This document shows, piece after piece, positions 24,430 through 33,827 of a stretch of DNA of 64,000 nt. Source of the stretch: Actinacidiphila cocklensis (GTDB lineage Bacteria > Actinomycetota > Actinomycetes > Streptomycetales > Streptomycetaceae); contig NZ_CAJSLV010000067.1 of assembly GCF_907177275.1 (NCBI RefSeq), forward strand, positions 18,942 to 82,941, given 5' to 3'. Every line of letters begins with the position of its first letter. Position 1 is the first letter of the stretch. The position numbers were made by a program, and so were the translations under genes. Under the pieces are notes generated by a model. That model had not been told where the DNA came from. It did not search any database and saw nothing but the letters and a program-made list of their open reading frames with translations.

Positions 24430-26256
24430 ATGACCGAAGCGCCCCATCAGAAGAGGATCGAGTTCCCGCAGATGACCGTCACCCCCGACAGCCACGCCTT
24501 CGCGATCCAGGAGATACCGTTCAGCCGCCAGGGATCGTGGTTCAACATCTCGTCGGTCACCGCTCAGCACGCTCGGGCACAGGACCTGCATCTGATCTCC
24601 CACCAGAACGGCATGCACGCGGTACTGCGCTTCGTGCCGCTCCATCCGTCGAGCGGGAGCCGTGCGGAGACCGTCTGGAGGGCGACACCCACCATGCTGA
24701 CCTGGGAGGCGGACCCGGGCCGTATCTCGATGGTCTACGAGAGCGCCGACACCGTCCGGCTGCGCGGTGAACGGCTCGACCTGGCGATCACGCCCGCGGA
24801 CCAGGAACTGACATCTTTCACCGGCACGTACCTCTACCGCGACCCCGTCGACGGGTCCTACCAGTTCACCTCGTACGAGACGGGCCGCCGCTACCGCGTC
24901 ACTCTTCTGGATGGCACGATCGCAACCGCGGTGGGGCTGGAGGGACTTGCCGGTGCAGACCGCCGGCTGGTCCTGTCCGGCCCGCAGGGCTGGGAAGCGG
25001 TCATCGAGGAGATCGACAGCGCACGGCAGCCGTACGCACCCCGGGGGGACTTCGATGCCGCGGCGCTCTCGCACGCCGAGGCGTTCCGTGACTTCGCCGG
25101 TGCCGTGGCTCCCCTTCCGTCCCGCCAGGCGCCTGCCGCCGAACTGGCCGCCTACGTCCTGTGGTCGGCCACCGTGCGTCCCGCGGGCTTCCTGCGGCGT
25201 CCTGCCGTTCTGATGTCGAAGCACTGGATGGACAAGGTCTGGAGCTGGGATCACTGCTTCAACGCCCTCGCGCTGGCCCAGGGGCTGCCGGACCTCGCGT
25301 GGGACCAGTTCCAGATCCCCTTCGACCACCAGGACGAGACCGGAGCACTGCCCGACTCGGTCACGCACTCGGAGATCCTGTTCAACTTCGTCAAGCCGCC
25401 GATTCATGGCTGGGCACTGCGGAGACTGCGCGAACGCCTGCCCCGGCAACCGGAGTCCGACGAGCTGAGGGAGACCTACCGGCGCCTCGGGCGCTGGACC
25501 GACTTCTGGCTCCGAGCCCGCACAGCACCCGGCCTGGGCCTGCCGCACTACCAGCACGGCAACGACAGCGGCTGGGACAACGCCACCACCTTCGACGGCC
25601 GGAGGGTGCTGATCACCGCCGACCTGGCGGCCTTCCTCGTCCTCCAGCTGGCGGAGCTGGCCGAACTCGCCAAGGACCTCGGAGACGCCGGCGCCGCGGA
25701 CCGGCATCTGGGCACCGCGGACGCCGTTCAGCAGGCGCTGCTGGAAGAGTTGTGGTCCGACGGGCGTTTCCGCAGTCGTTCGCCGCATTCCGGCGACTGG
25801 TCCACCAGCCGCAGCCTCCTGGACCTGATGCCGATCGTCCTGGGCGAACGGCTGCCCCGCGAGGTCGCCGACCGCCTCGCCGAACGTATCGCCGAGCACC
25901 TGACCCGTCATGGGCTGGCCACCGAGCACACGGACTCGCCGCATTATCAGCCCGACGGGTACTGGCGGGGTCCGATCTGGGCGCCGGCCACCGTCCTCAT
26001 CGAGGACGGCCTGCGCCGGGCCGGTCACACCGGCCTTGCCGACGACATCAGCCGCCGCTTCCGGCATCTGTGCGAGACCTCCGGCTTCGCGGAGAACTTC
26101 GACGCCCTGACCGGCGAAGGGCTGCGCGACCGCGCCTACACCTGGACGGCGAGCAGTTACCTGCTGCTCGCGGACGAGCACCACCGGCGCACCTCGGATG
26201 AGCCGGGCGACCCGCCGGCCTCGGCGGACCGCGGCCGGGGCGGAGCACACCGGTGA
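24430..26256 (+). CDS. MGH1-like (alpha/alpha)6-barrel glycosidase
   Basis: 608 residues, cytoplasmic. An N-terminal beta-sandwich (about 1-220) is followed by a helical barrel. Recognisable segments are SKHWMDKVWSWDHCFNALAL, GALPDSVTHSEI, HYQHGNDSGWDNATTF and PDGYWRGPIWAPATVLIEDG. They match the mannosylglycerate hydrolase/GH63-like barrel (MGH1-like), in which an Asp of the WDHCF and SGWDN blocks and a Glu near the end act in catalysis. Proteins of this kind hydrolyse alpha-linked sugars; the exact substrate is unknown. It starts 25 bases after the permease gene, so it probably processes what that transporter imports. The downstream degenerate gene starts within its stop codon. Confidence 0.75.
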   Translation: MTEAPHQKRIEFPQMTVTPDSHAFAIQEIPFSRQGSWFNISSVTAQHARAQDLHLISHQNGMHAVLRFVPLHPSSGSRAETVWRATPTMLTWEADPGRISMVYESADTVRLRGERLDLAITPADQELTSFTGTYLYRDPVDGSYQFTSYETGRRYRVTLLDGTIATAVGLEGLAGADRRLVLSGPQGWEAVIEEIDSARQPYAPRGDFDAAALSHAEAFRDFAGAVAPLPSRQAPAAELAAYVLWSATVRPAGFLRRPAVLMSKHWMDKVWSWDHCFNALALAQGLPDLAWDQFQIPFDHQDETGALPDSVTHSEILFNFVKPPIHGWALRRLRERLPRQPESDELRETYRRLGRWTDFWLRARTAPGLGLPHYQHGNDSGWDNATTFDGRRVLITADLAAFLVLQLAELAELAKDLGDAGAADRHLGTADAVQQALLEELWSDGRFRSRSPHSGDWSTSRSLLDLMPIVLGERLPREVADRLAERIAEHLTRHGLATEHTDSPHYQPDGYWRGPIWAPATVLIEDGLRRAGHTGLADDISRRFRHLCETSGFAENFDALTGEGLRDRAYTWTASSYLLLADEHHRRTSDEPGDPPASADRGRGGAHR

Positions 26257-26718
26257 CCGGCACGGCACCCTGGCTGCCCGAACGCCTGCACTCGGCCGGT
26301 CCGACCGACGTCGTCACGGTCACAGGAGCTGCCGGAGACCTTGCCGCGACGGCGGGGCTCGCGCGGCGCGCTGACGGCACGTCGGTCTTCGGGTAGGCGT
26401 CCGACGAGCCGCGGTCGGACGGCCTCCTCGCCGCGGACGCCGAGGGGCTTGCCGCCCTGCGCGACGCGGGCGGCGTCGTCACCCCCGAGGTCGTCCTCGC
26501 CGCCTGCAGCGTACACGTGGGCCGAGGCCGACCTGGCCCGCCCGTGGACGGCGCGGCTGCCACCCGAGGACATGTGCTCTGCGAGCGGTACGCCGAGCTG
26601 ACCGGGCTCGGCCGGAGCCGGCGCGACCGCATGCCGATCCTGCAGCTGCGCCAGCACCTGGCCGTGATCGCCCGGTTCGACCCCGGCTGGGGCGCCGCCG
26701 GCCGCTGCCGCACCCAGG
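26253..26718 (+). pseudogene. Degenerate kinase-like gene, possibly fructosamine kinase family
   Basis: A GTG overlaps the stop of the MGH1-like gene, so it was once the last gene of the operon. The frame gives ADGTSVFG, then an in-frame TAG at 26394-26396, then LLAADAEGLAALRDAGGVVT and PEVVLAA. Later in the region come RYAELTGLGRSRRDRMPI and LQLRQHLAVIARFDPGWGAA. These blocks resemble the start (ADGRTVFAK, AAEAAGL, PVPEVL) and end of fructosamine/ketosamine-3-kinases. The catalytic middle is missing. The stop plus deletion makes it a pseudogene. The family name is a tentative recollection. Confidence 0.5.
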
Positions 26719-26854
26719 GTCCGTTTACCCGTCGAAACATAAGTCATCACAGTCGAAAGTTTCCACACAGGCCGTTTTCACGAAGCGCGCCCGCGTCCAC
26801 CGTTCGGACACATACCGGATCGATTAAGGCCCACTGGGTTCTCTGTGGGATGTA

Positions 26855-26883
26855 TTGACGTGCTTCGACAGGCGACCTAGTGT
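26855..26883 (+). promoter_or_regulatory. Promoter of the second importer-GH51 operon
   Basis: TTGACG (26855-26860), 17 bases, TAGTGT (26878-26883). The LacI-type site at 26974 lies about 90 bases downstream, in the leader before the binding-protein start at 27065. Positions 26719-26854 have no gene. Confidence 0.6.
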
Positions 26884-26971
26884 GCCCGCAACGATCGCAA
26901 GGCACCCGAAAGTTTCGGTGAGTCCCGACACGTAGCACACCCAGTGCGAGCCGCTCCATCGGGTGTGCAGC

Positions 26972-26989
26972 ATGTTAGCGCTCACTTTC
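26972..26989. promoter_or_regulatory. LacI-type operator upstream of the second importer
   Basis: ATGTTAGCGCTCACTTTC contains the exact GTTAGCGCTCAC core (26974-26985) also seen at 46834, 47193 and 62228. It lies 80 bases before the ATG at 27065. Confidence 0.75.
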
Positions 26990-27064
26990 AACTGGACCAA
27001 GCAACCTCGCGACCGCTTGCCGCAACAGGATCCATCAATGGTGACAGATCAGGGAGTTTCCAGG

Positions 27065-28378
27065 ATGACGAGGAAAACACGCAGCGCGACGGCTGTGGCT
27101 ATCGGCGTGGGGGTCGCACTCGCCGTCACCGCCTGCGCCGGCGGCAGCGACGACAGCAGCAGCAGCGACAACAGCGGCGGCAGTTCGTCGGGCGACAAGG
27201 TCACGGTGACGGTCTGGGAGAACGCGCAGCCCGGACCCGGCGCTGAGTACTGGAAGAGCGCTGCGGCGGCGTACCACACGCTGCACCCGAACGTCACGAT
27301 CAAGATCCAGTACGTCCAGAACGAGGACCTCGACGGCAAGCTGCAGACCGCGCTCAACTCGAACTCCGGGCCGGACATGTTCCTGCAGCGCGGCGGCGGC
27401 AAGATGCAGGCCATGGTCAACGCCGGCCAGCTCCAGGCGCTGGACCTCACCGACACCGACAAGGCGAACGTCGGCGCGGCCGCTCTCGCAGGCGACTCGA
27501 TCGACGGCAAGGTCTACGCGATGCCGCTCGACACGGCACCCGAAGGCATCTACTACAGCAAGGACCTGTTCAAGCAGGCCGGCATCACCGCCACGCCGAC
27601 CACGATGGACGAGCTCGAGGCGGATGTCGCGAAGCTGAAGGCGATCAAGGTCGCGCCGATCGCGGTGGGTGCCAAGGACGCCTGGCCGGCCGCGCACTGG
27701 TACTACAACTTCGCCTTGCGCGAGTGCAGCCAGGACACCATGACGGAGGCCGGCAAGTCGCTCAAGTTCGACGACCCGTGCTGGACCAAGGCCGGCGAGG
27801 ACCTGTCCTCGTTCCTGAAGGTCGGCCCCTTCCAGAACGGATTCCTGACGGCCTCCGCGCAGCAGGGCGCCGGGTCCTCGGCGGGCCTGCTGGCGAACCA
27901 CAAGGCCGCCATGGAACTCATGGGCAACTGGGACCCCGGGGTGATCGGCAGCCTGACCCCGAACCAGAAGCCGCTCCCCGACCTGGCCTGGTTCCCCTTC
28001 CCCGCGGTGGCCGGCGGCAAGGGCGACCCGAGCGCCATCATGGGCGGCAGCGGCGGATACTCGCTGACCAAGAACGCGCCGAAGGAGGCCTTCAACTTCC
28101 TCCAGTTCCTGGTGACCAAGGAACAGCAGGAGGGCTACGCCAAGGGCTTCTTCACGATCCCGGTGAACAAGGCCGCCCAGTCGGTCGTCACCGACTCGTA
28201 CAACATCTCGGCACTGCAGGCCTTCAACAAGGCGGCCTACTCCATGCAGTTCCTCGACACCGAGTACGGCCAGAACGTCGGCAACGCCATGAACACCGCC
28301 GTCGTGAACCTGCTCGCCGGCAAGGGCTCGGCTGCCGACATCGTCAAGGACACGAACAAGGCTGCCGAGAGGGGCTGA
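27065..28378 (+). CDS. Sugar ABC transporter substrate-binding lipoprotein (CUT1), arabinose/arabino-oligosaccharide locus
   Basis: 437 residues. The start at ATG 27065 precedes a lipoprotein signal with lipobox LAVTAC and a long Ser/Gly/Asp linker. The solute-binding domain runs to the end; KVYAMPLDTAPEGIYYSKDL is typical of family 1 binding proteins. It heads an operon with two permeases and a GH51 arabinofuranosidase, which points to arabinose-containing oligosaccharides as ligand. It carries the GTTAGCGCTCAC operator, so it belongs with the xylanase and esterase genes in one regulon. Confidence 0.9.
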   Translation: MTRKTRSATAVAIGVGVALAVTACAGGSDDSSSSDNSGGSSSGDKVTVTVWENAQPGPGAEYWKSAAAAYHTLHPNVTIKIQYVQNEDLDGKLQTALNSNSGPDMFLQRGGGKMQAMVNAGQLQALDLTDTDKANVGAAALAGDSIDGKVYAMPLDTAPEGIYYSKDLFKQAGITATPTTMDELEADVAKLKAIKVAPIAVGAKDAWPAAHWYYNFALRECSQDTMTEAGKSLKFDDPCWTKAGEDLSSFLKVGPFQNGFLTASAQQGAGSSAGLLANHKAAMELMGNWDPGVIGSLTPNQKPLPDLAWFPFPAVAGGKGDPSAIMGGSGGYSLTKNAPKEAFNFLQFLVTKEQQEGYAKGFFTIPVNKAAQSVVTDSYNISALQAFNKAAYSMQFLDTEYGQNVGNAMNTAVVNLLAGKGSAADIVKDTNKAAERG

Positions 28379-28389
28379 GTAAGTAGCCA

Positions 28390-29406
28390 ATGAGCGACAC
28401 CCTGGGTACTGACACGGCCATCGGCCGCCAGTCGCAGGGCACGTCTCGGGTCGGGGGCGCTGCCACGCCCCCGACCTCGCCGCGAGCGGCTTCGCGCCGC
28501 CGCGGCCGTGCCAAGATGCGACTCGAGATCGCCCTCCTGTCCGGACCGGCGATCCTCATGTTCCTGGCGTTCGTGATCTTTCCGGTCGCGCTCGCCGCGT
28601 ACTACGGCTTCTACCGCTGGCACGGCTACGGAGCACCGACCGACTGGGTCGGCCTGAACAACTACAAACTGATCCTCACCGACCCCGCGTTCCAGCAGGT
28701 CCTGAAGCACAGCTTCATGATCATGGGACTCTCCCTGGTCATCCAGGGACCGCTGGCGATCATCCTCGCGCTCCTGCTCAACCAGAAGATCCGCGGCCGC
28801 TCGGTCATCCGGGTCCTGATCTTCGTGCCCTACATCATCTCCGAGGTCATCGTCGGCACCGGCTGGAGCCTGATGCTCCAGGGCAACGGCGCCATGAACG
28901 ACCTGCTGCGGCAGATCGGCCTGGGCTCCCTGCAAGCTGACTGGCTCTCCGACCCGAAGCTGGCCATCTGGACACTGATGGCCATCATCTCGTGGAAGTA
29001 CATCGGCTTCGCGGTGATCCTGATGCTCGCCGGCCTGCAGTCGATCCCCGAGGAACTCTTCGAGGCCGCTCAGATCGACGGCGCCTCCTACTGGCAGATA
29101 CAGCGCCGCATCACCCTGCCGCTGCTGGGGCCGACGATCCGCATCTGGGCGTTCCTCTCGATCATCGGCTCGCTGCAGCTGTTCGATCTCGTCTACATCA
29201 TCTGGGGCCAGTACGTCTCGGGTACCGCGGGCACCTCGACCATGGCGATCTACATGCTCGCCCAGGGCCGCAACGCGGGCAACTACGGCTACGGCAGCGC
29301 GATCGCGGTCGTGATGTTCCTGATCTCGCTCATCGTGGCGCTGATCTACCAGCGCGTCGTCCTGCGTCGTGACCTACGGGGAGCCGTCACGGAGGGAACC
29401 GTCTGA
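28390..29406 (+). CDS. Sugar ABC transporter permease (MalF-like)
   Basis: 338 residues with an Arg-rich cytoplasmic head, six predicted helices and the EAA-loop EELFEAAQIDGASYWQIQRR. It begins 11 bases after the binding-protein stop and ends with its TGA overlapping the next ATG by one base. It pairs with the following permease to import the ligand of the protein at 27065. Confidence 0.9.
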   Translation: MSDTLGTDTAIGRQSQGTSRVGGAATPPTSPRAASRRRGRAKMRLEIALLSGPAILMFLAFVIFPVALAAYYGFYRWHGYGAPTDWVGLNNYKLILTDPAFQQVLKHSFMIMGLSLVIQGPLAIILALLLNQKIRGRSVIRVLIFVPYIISEVIVGTGWSLMLQGNGAMNDLLRQIGLGSLQADWLSDPKLAIWTLMAIISWKYIGFAVILMLAGLQSIPEELFEAAQIDGASYWQIQRRITLPLLGPTIRIWAFLSIIGSLQLFDLVYIIWGQYVSGTAGTSTMAIYMLAQGRNAGNYGYGSAIAVVMFLISLIVALIYQRVVLRRDLRGAVTEGTV

Positions 29407-30308
29407 TGAGCGCGACCACTGCAAGATCCTGGTTCTCCTCCGCCGCCGGGCCGAACGAGCCGAGCGGCCGTCGGGTCGGTCGTGACGCGCCGCAGAAGTG
29501 GGGGAGCCCCTTCACCTACTTCGTCGCGCTGCTGTTCATCGGGGTCTGTATCGCTCCGGTGATCTACATCGTCATCGGCGGATTCCGCACCAACTCGCAG
29601 ATCACCACGAGCCCTGCCGGCCTGCCGCACCCCTGGATCACCGCCAACTACGTCAACGTCCTGAAGTCCTCGAGGTTCTGGGGCGAGTTCGCGAACTCCG
29701 TCCTGGTCGCGCTGGCGAGCACCGTCGGCATCGTCGTCCTCGGCCTGATGGTGAGCTTCGTGATCGCGCGCTACGACTTCAAGCTCAAGGGCGCGATGTA
29801 CTCCCTGTTCGCCGCCGGCCTGATGTTCCCGATGGTCATCGCGATCACCCCGCTGTACATCGTGGTCAAGGACCTCGGACTCGTCGACAACCTGCTGGGC
29901 GTGATCGTCCCGCAGATAGCCTTCGGCCTTCCGACGACCGTCATCATCCTGGTGCCGTTCCTCCGGGCCATTCCGAACGAGATCGAGGAGGCCGCCGCGA
30001 TCGACGGCACCAGCCGGCTCGGGTTCTTCGTCCGGATGGTCATTCCACTGTCGCTTCCGGGTGTCGTGACAGTCGGCATCCTGGCGTTCATCGGAAGCTG
30101 GAACAACTACGTCCTTCCCCTCTACATCCTCAACTCGCAGGCGAACTTCACCCTGCCGCTCGGCGTGCAGGCCTTCTCCTCGCAGTACTCCACCGACACG
30201 GCGAAGGTCCTCGCTTTCACCTCGCTTGCGATGCTGCCCGCACTGATCTTCTTCTCCATCTTCGAGAAGCGGATCGTCGGCGGTCTCACGGGCGCCGTGA
30301 AGGGCTGA
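29406..30308 (+). CDS. Sugar ABC transporter permease (MalG-like)
   Basis: 300 residues starting in the overlap TGATG with the previous gene. Six helices are predicted, the EAA-loop is EIEEAAAIDGTSRLGFFVRM, and the C-terminus GGLTGAVKG is usual for the family. As with the other CUT1 sets here, no ATP-binding gene is next to it. Confidence 0.9.
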   Translation: MSATTARSWFSSAAGPNEPSGRRVGRDAPQKWGSPFTYFVALLFIGVCIAPVIYIVIGGFRTNSQITTSPAGLPHPWITANYVNVLKSSRFWGEFANSVLVALASTVGIVVLGLMVSFVIARYDFKLKGAMYSLFAAGLMFPMVIAITPLYIVVKDLGLVDNLLGVIVPQIAFGLPTTVIILVPFLRAIPNEIEEAAAIDGTSRLGFFVRMVIPLSLPGVVTVGILAFIGSWNNYVLPLYILNSQANFTLPLGVQAFSSQYSTDTAKVLAFTSLAMLPALIFFSIFEKRIVGGLTGAVKG

Positions 30309-30339
30309 GAACCCGCTGCAGAACACGCACCCGTTGTGA

Positions 30340-30372
30340 GCCTGCCCGTGCCGTACCTCGGCAGGGGCAGGC
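30340..30372 (+). terminator. Hairpin before the GH51 gene
   Basis: GCCTGCCC and TGCCG pair with CGGCA and GGGCAGGC, giving a 13-bp stem broken by a single G-G mismatch, with loop TACCT. It may attenuate or stabilise the transcript between the permease and GH51 genes. Confidence 0.6.
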
Positions 30373-30426
30373 CGCTGAGCGGCGCCTTCGCTCGGCCCGC
30401 ACCACCCCCAGACAAGGACCACTGAA

Positions 30427-31926
30427 TTGCCCCGCGCGCACATCACGCTCGACAGGCAGGCTGTCATCGCTCCTGTCCGACGCCGCACCTTCGGCTCGTT
30501 CGTCGAACACCTCGGCCGCTGCGTCTACACCGGCCTCTACGAGCCGGGACACCCGACTGCGAACGACGACGGATTCCGCATGGACGTCGTCGAACTCGTC
30601 AAGGAGCTCGGCAGCACGACCATCCGCTACCCAGGCGGAAACTTCGTTTCCGGATTCCGGTGGGAGGACTCGGTCGGCCCGCGGGAGCAGCGCCCGGTGC
30701 GCCGTGACCTCGCATGGCACGCACTCGAATCGAACCAGGTCGGCCTCGACGAGTTCGCCAAGTGGCTCAAGCTCACGGACTCCGAGCTGATGCTGGCAGT
30801 CAACGTCGCGACGCGAGGCATCCTGCCCGCCCTGGACCTGCTGGAGTACGCCAACCACCCGTCAGGTACGGCGCTGTCGGATCTGCGCGTCGCCAACGGC
30901 ACGCCGGACCCGCACGACATCCGCATGTGGTGCCTCGGGAACGAGATGGACGGACCGTGGCAGACCGGCTTCATGACGGCTGACGACTACGGCAAGATCG
31001 CCGCCCGCACCGCCGCCGCGATGAAGATGGCCGACAAGGACCTCGAACTCGTCGTCTGCGGTTCCTCCGGGTCCGGCATGCCGACGTTCGGCGACTGGGA
31101 GCGCACGGTACTCGAGCACGCCTACGACCACGTCGACTACGTCTCGTGCCACGCGTACTACCAGGAGCACGACGGCGACCTCGGCTCCTTCCTCGCCTCG
31201 GCGACCGACATGGACTACTTCATCGACACCGTCGTCGCGACCGCCGACCACGTGGGGTTCAAGAAGCGCTCCGACAAGAAGATCAACATCTCCTTCGACG
31301 AGTGGAACGTCTGGTACCTCAAGGAGCACATGGAGTCGCAGAAGCTCGACACCGAGTGGCGACACGCTCCTCGGCAGCTTGAGGACACGTACACGGTGGC
31401 GGATGCCGTCGTCGTCGGCAACCTGCTGATGACGCTCCTCAAGCGCAGCGACCGCGTCACCTCGGCGTCGCTCGCGCAGCTCGTCAACGTGATCGCGCCG
31501 ATCATGACCGAGCCCGGTGGGGCGGCCTGGCGGCAGACGACCTTCTACCCGTTCTCGATCACCAGCCGGCTCGCGTCCGGCGAGGTGATCCGGCCCGTGG
31601 TCGACGCGCCGACCTACCAGACGGGGCGGCACGGCGAGGCATCGGTCATCGACGCCGTCGCAACCGTCGACGAGGACCGGTCTGCGGTATTCCTCGTCAA
31701 CCGCGACCTGGAGGAGGCCGCGCAGATCACGATCGACGTGCGCAGCCTGGGCTCGTCCCGCATCGCCGAGGCGGTCACGCTCGCCGACTCCGACGTGTAT
31801 GCGAAGAACACGCTCGCCGAGCAGCACCGGGTGAGCCCGGCCGCGAACACCACCGCAGCAATCGCGGACGGCGTGCTCACCATCGACCTGCCGCCGGTGT
31901 CGTGGACGGCGATCGCCCTCCGCTGA
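30427..31926 (+). CDS. abfA: Intracellular GH51 alpha-L-arabinofuranosidase
   Basis: 499 residues, no signal peptide; TTG start behind AAGGACC. The clan GH-A barrel shows FGSFVEHLGRCVYTGLYEPG and IRYPGGNFVSGFRWEDSVGP. The acid/base Glu is in CLGNEMDGPWQ (about 173) and the nucleophile Glu in SFDEWNVWY (about 292). The usual C-terminal jelly-roll ends in the family signature LPPVSWTAIALR. It removes arabinofuranosyl residues from imported arabino-oligosaccharides, giving L-arabinose in the cytoplasm. The arabinose could then be isomerised by the intact araA, but araB and araD of this window cannot complete the route. It lies last in the importer operon. Confidence 0.95.
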   Translation: MPRAHITLDRQAVIAPVRRRTFGSFVEHLGRCVYTGLYEPGHPTANDDGFRMDVVELVKELGSTTIRYPGGNFVSGFRWEDSVGPREQRPVRRDLAWHALESNQVGLDEFAKWLKLTDSELMLAVNVATRGILPALDLLEYANHPSGTALSDLRVANGTPDPHDIRMWCLGNEMDGPWQTGFMTADDYGKIAARTAAAMKMADKDLELVVCGSSGSGMPTFGDWERTVLEHAYDHVDYVSCHAYYQEHDGDLGSFLASATDMDYFIDTVVATADHVGFKKRSDKKINISFDEWNVWYLKEHMESQKLDTEWRHAPRQLEDTYTVADAVVVGNLLMTLLKRSDRVTSASLAQLVNVIAPIMTEPGGAAWRQTTFYPFSITSRLASGEVIRPVVDAPTYQTGRHGEASVIDAVATVDEDRSAVFLVNRDLEEAAQITIDVRSLGSSRIAEAVTLADSDVYAKNTLAEQHRVSPAANTTAAIADGVLTIDLPPVSWTAIALR

Positions 31927-31942
31927 GGGACGGCACGCGACA

Positions 31943-31980
31943 GATCCGGCACCGCGGCAGCTTCCTCGCGGTGCCGGATC
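31943..31980. terminator. Terminator after GH51
   Basis: GATCCGGCACCGCG (31943-31956) and CGCGGTGCCGGATC (31967-31980) form a perfect 14-bp stem with a 10-base loop. It lies between converging genes (GH51 and the CocE-like hydrolase). Confidence 0.75.
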
Positions 31981-32012
31981 CCGTCTCGTAGCGGAGATCC
32001 GGGGTTCCGCGA

Positions 32013-33707
32013 CTACGAGGGCAGTGCAGCGGAGGCCCACACCGGCAGGTCGATCCGGGAGGGCCGGGCGGTCTCGTGGGAGATCTCCTGCTCCGCACGG
32101 ACGGTGGCCGTGGCGCTGAGGGCGGGTTCGCCGGTGCCCGGGTTGCGGGCGTAGCGCGGATGTGCGCCCGAGCTGACCTGGACGCCGATGCGGTGACCGG
32201 CCGCGAACCGGTGGAAGGCCGGCCACAATGGCACCTCCACCTCGGCGAATCCGTCCGGGCCGGGCCGCGGGTCGGTAGCGGCCGAACCGAGGCTTCCTAC
32301 GCGCCGGATGCCGTCGCAGACGGTCATGGAACGGCCGTCGGGGTGGACGTCGCAGATGCGGACGAACACATCGGCGCTGGGGGCGGAGGAGCGGAACCGG
32401 ATCCGGGCGACCGGCTCGCCGGCGATGACCACGGCGTCCTCCAGCGGTGTGCTGCGGAAGGCGGTGACATCGGTGCGGCGTTCGTGCGCGCTGTTGTCGA
32501 CCGGACCGGAGTCCGGGGTCAGGCTGGGGCCTCCGACGGCAGGTGTCGGATCGCAGGGGTCGTAGCTGTAGCGGGTGACACCACCGTCCGGGGCGGCCGG
32601 ATCGAGCAGGCCGGACGCATGCAGGTGCCACGACCGCGCTGTGGTGCCGGTCGGTGGCCACGCGGGCAGGTCGTGCCATTGCCCGGCGCCGGTGAGGAAC
32701 GCCCGGACAGGCGCGACGCGGCTGCCCGACGCGCCGGCGAAGTGCTCCTTGAGGAACTCGACGGACCCGACGAAGGACGGGCCCTCCCCGCCGGCCATGT
32801 GTCCCCACGGGCCGACGGTCAGCAGCGGCGGCCGGCCGGCGTTCGCGAGCTGGGCGTAGGTGCGCAGCTGCCAGGGGAGGAAGATGTCGTACCAGCCGGT
32901 GCTCATGTAGACGGGCGCGGTGACATCGGGCACAGAAGCGGTGTGCGACTGCTGGGTCCAGTAGTCGGTGGTGAGTTCCTCGTGGGCGAGCCAGTCCTGG
33001 TACCAGCCGATCGGCCGCCCGGCGGCGGCGGTGTCGCCGGCGCCCAGCGGCAGCACGGCGAAGGCCGAGCCCAGCTTTCGGTCGGGCCGGCGCAGGAGTC
33101 CCAGCATCGGCGCAGGGCCGCGACGGCTCGTCAGGTCCATCCATTGCGACCAGCCGAGCGCATTGCGCAGCGCGAAGGCTCCGTTGTCCCAGGTGACCGC
33201 TCCGAAGTCGGGCATCGTGTTGATCAGGCAGAGCGCTTCGGGAGCGTGGTCGGGCTCCTCCCGCTGCAGCCGCCCGGCCACCGCCCACTGGGCGTAGCCG
33301 AGGTAGCTCTGCCCGTATGTCGCGACCGAGCCGGTGAACCACGGCTGCCGCCGTACCCACCGGTGCGTGGCCATGCCATCGCGCTGCTCGTTGACCTGCG
33401 GGACGAAGGTGCCTCCCGATCCCCCGGTGCCGCGGCAGCTCTGGACCACGACGGTGAAGCCCTCGCGGGCGAGCGCCGCAGCGTGGGTGACGGAGTTCCG
33501 GCGGCCGTACGGGGAGCGGATGACGATCGTGGGCAGCGGCGGAGTCACCTTGCCGACCGGCACGTAGAGGTCGGCGAGGAGTTCGACACCATCGTCCATG
33601 GGCACCGGCAGTCTGCGCCGCACCCGAAACTCGCAGGGGCCCGGTGTGACTCCTGGGAGCTGCCTGGCCTGCAGCCGGCGCGACAGCCGTCGGCGTATCC
33701 CGGTCAT
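32013..33707 (-). CDS. CocE/NonD-family alpha/beta hydrolase
   Basis: 564 residues, no signal peptide; ATG 33707 follows GAAGGAC. The N-terminal alpha/beta-hydrolase domain has the nucleophile elbow TYGQSYLGYA (Ser at about 131) and RSPYGRRNS, typical of X-Pro dipeptidyl-peptidase/cocaine-esterase proteins. The C-terminal part is the family's jelly-roll (RIRFRSSAPSADVFVRI, then FHRFAAGHRIGVQVSSGAHP). Known members cleave esters or Xaa-Pro bonds. Here it is divergent from a lectin-bearing hydrolase, and the two share the third LacI operator. It could therefore deacylate imported, ester-decorated oligosaccharides. That role is inferred from position only. Confidence 0.85.
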   Translation of the reverse strand: MTGIRRRLSRRLQARQLPGVTPGPCEFRVRRRLPVPMDDGVELLADLYVPVGKVTPPLPTIVIRSPYGRRNSVTHAAALAREGFTVVVQSCRGTGGSGGTFVPQVNEQRDGMATHRWVRRQPWFTGSVATYGQSYLGYAQWAVAGRLQREEPDHAPEALCLINTMPDFGAVTWDNGAFALRNALGWSQWMDLTSRRGPAPMLGLLRRPDRKLGSAFAVLPLGAGDTAAAGRPIGWYQDWLAHEELTTDYWTQQSHTASVPDVTAPVYMSTGWYDIFLPWQLRTYAQLANAGRPPLLTVGPWGHMAGGEGPSFVGSVEFLKEHFAGASGSRVAPVRAFLTGAGQWHDLPAWPPTGTTARSWHLHASGLLDPAAPDGGVTRYSYDPCDPTPAVGGPSLTPDSGPVDNSAHERRTDVTAFRSTPLEDAVVIAGEPVARIRFRSSAPSADVFVRICDVHPDGRSMTVCDGIRRVGSLGSAATDPRPGPDGFAEVEVPLWPAFHRFAAGHRIGVQVSSGAHPRYARNPGTGEPALSATATVRAEQEISHETARPSRIDLPVWASAALPS

Positions 33708-33827
33708 TGCACGTCCTTCGGTTCGGGGAGGTCGGGAACAGACTTTCACCTGCCCGGGCGCATGTGGAGGCGGGCGGCCCGGAGGTTTCCCGGGCGGCCG
33801 CTGTCGCGCTGCTCCTTGACGAACTCC

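Noticed and set aside
24379..26268. Minus-strand open frame opposite the MGH1-like glycosidase
   Set aside because: No recognisable motif and no ribosome site; the plus strand has a conserved enzyme in operon with the importer.
30340..30372. Riboswitch before the GH51 gene
   Set aside because: Only a single mismatch-containing hairpin is present, with no conserved aptamer pattern; a simple stabilising or attenuating stem is enough.
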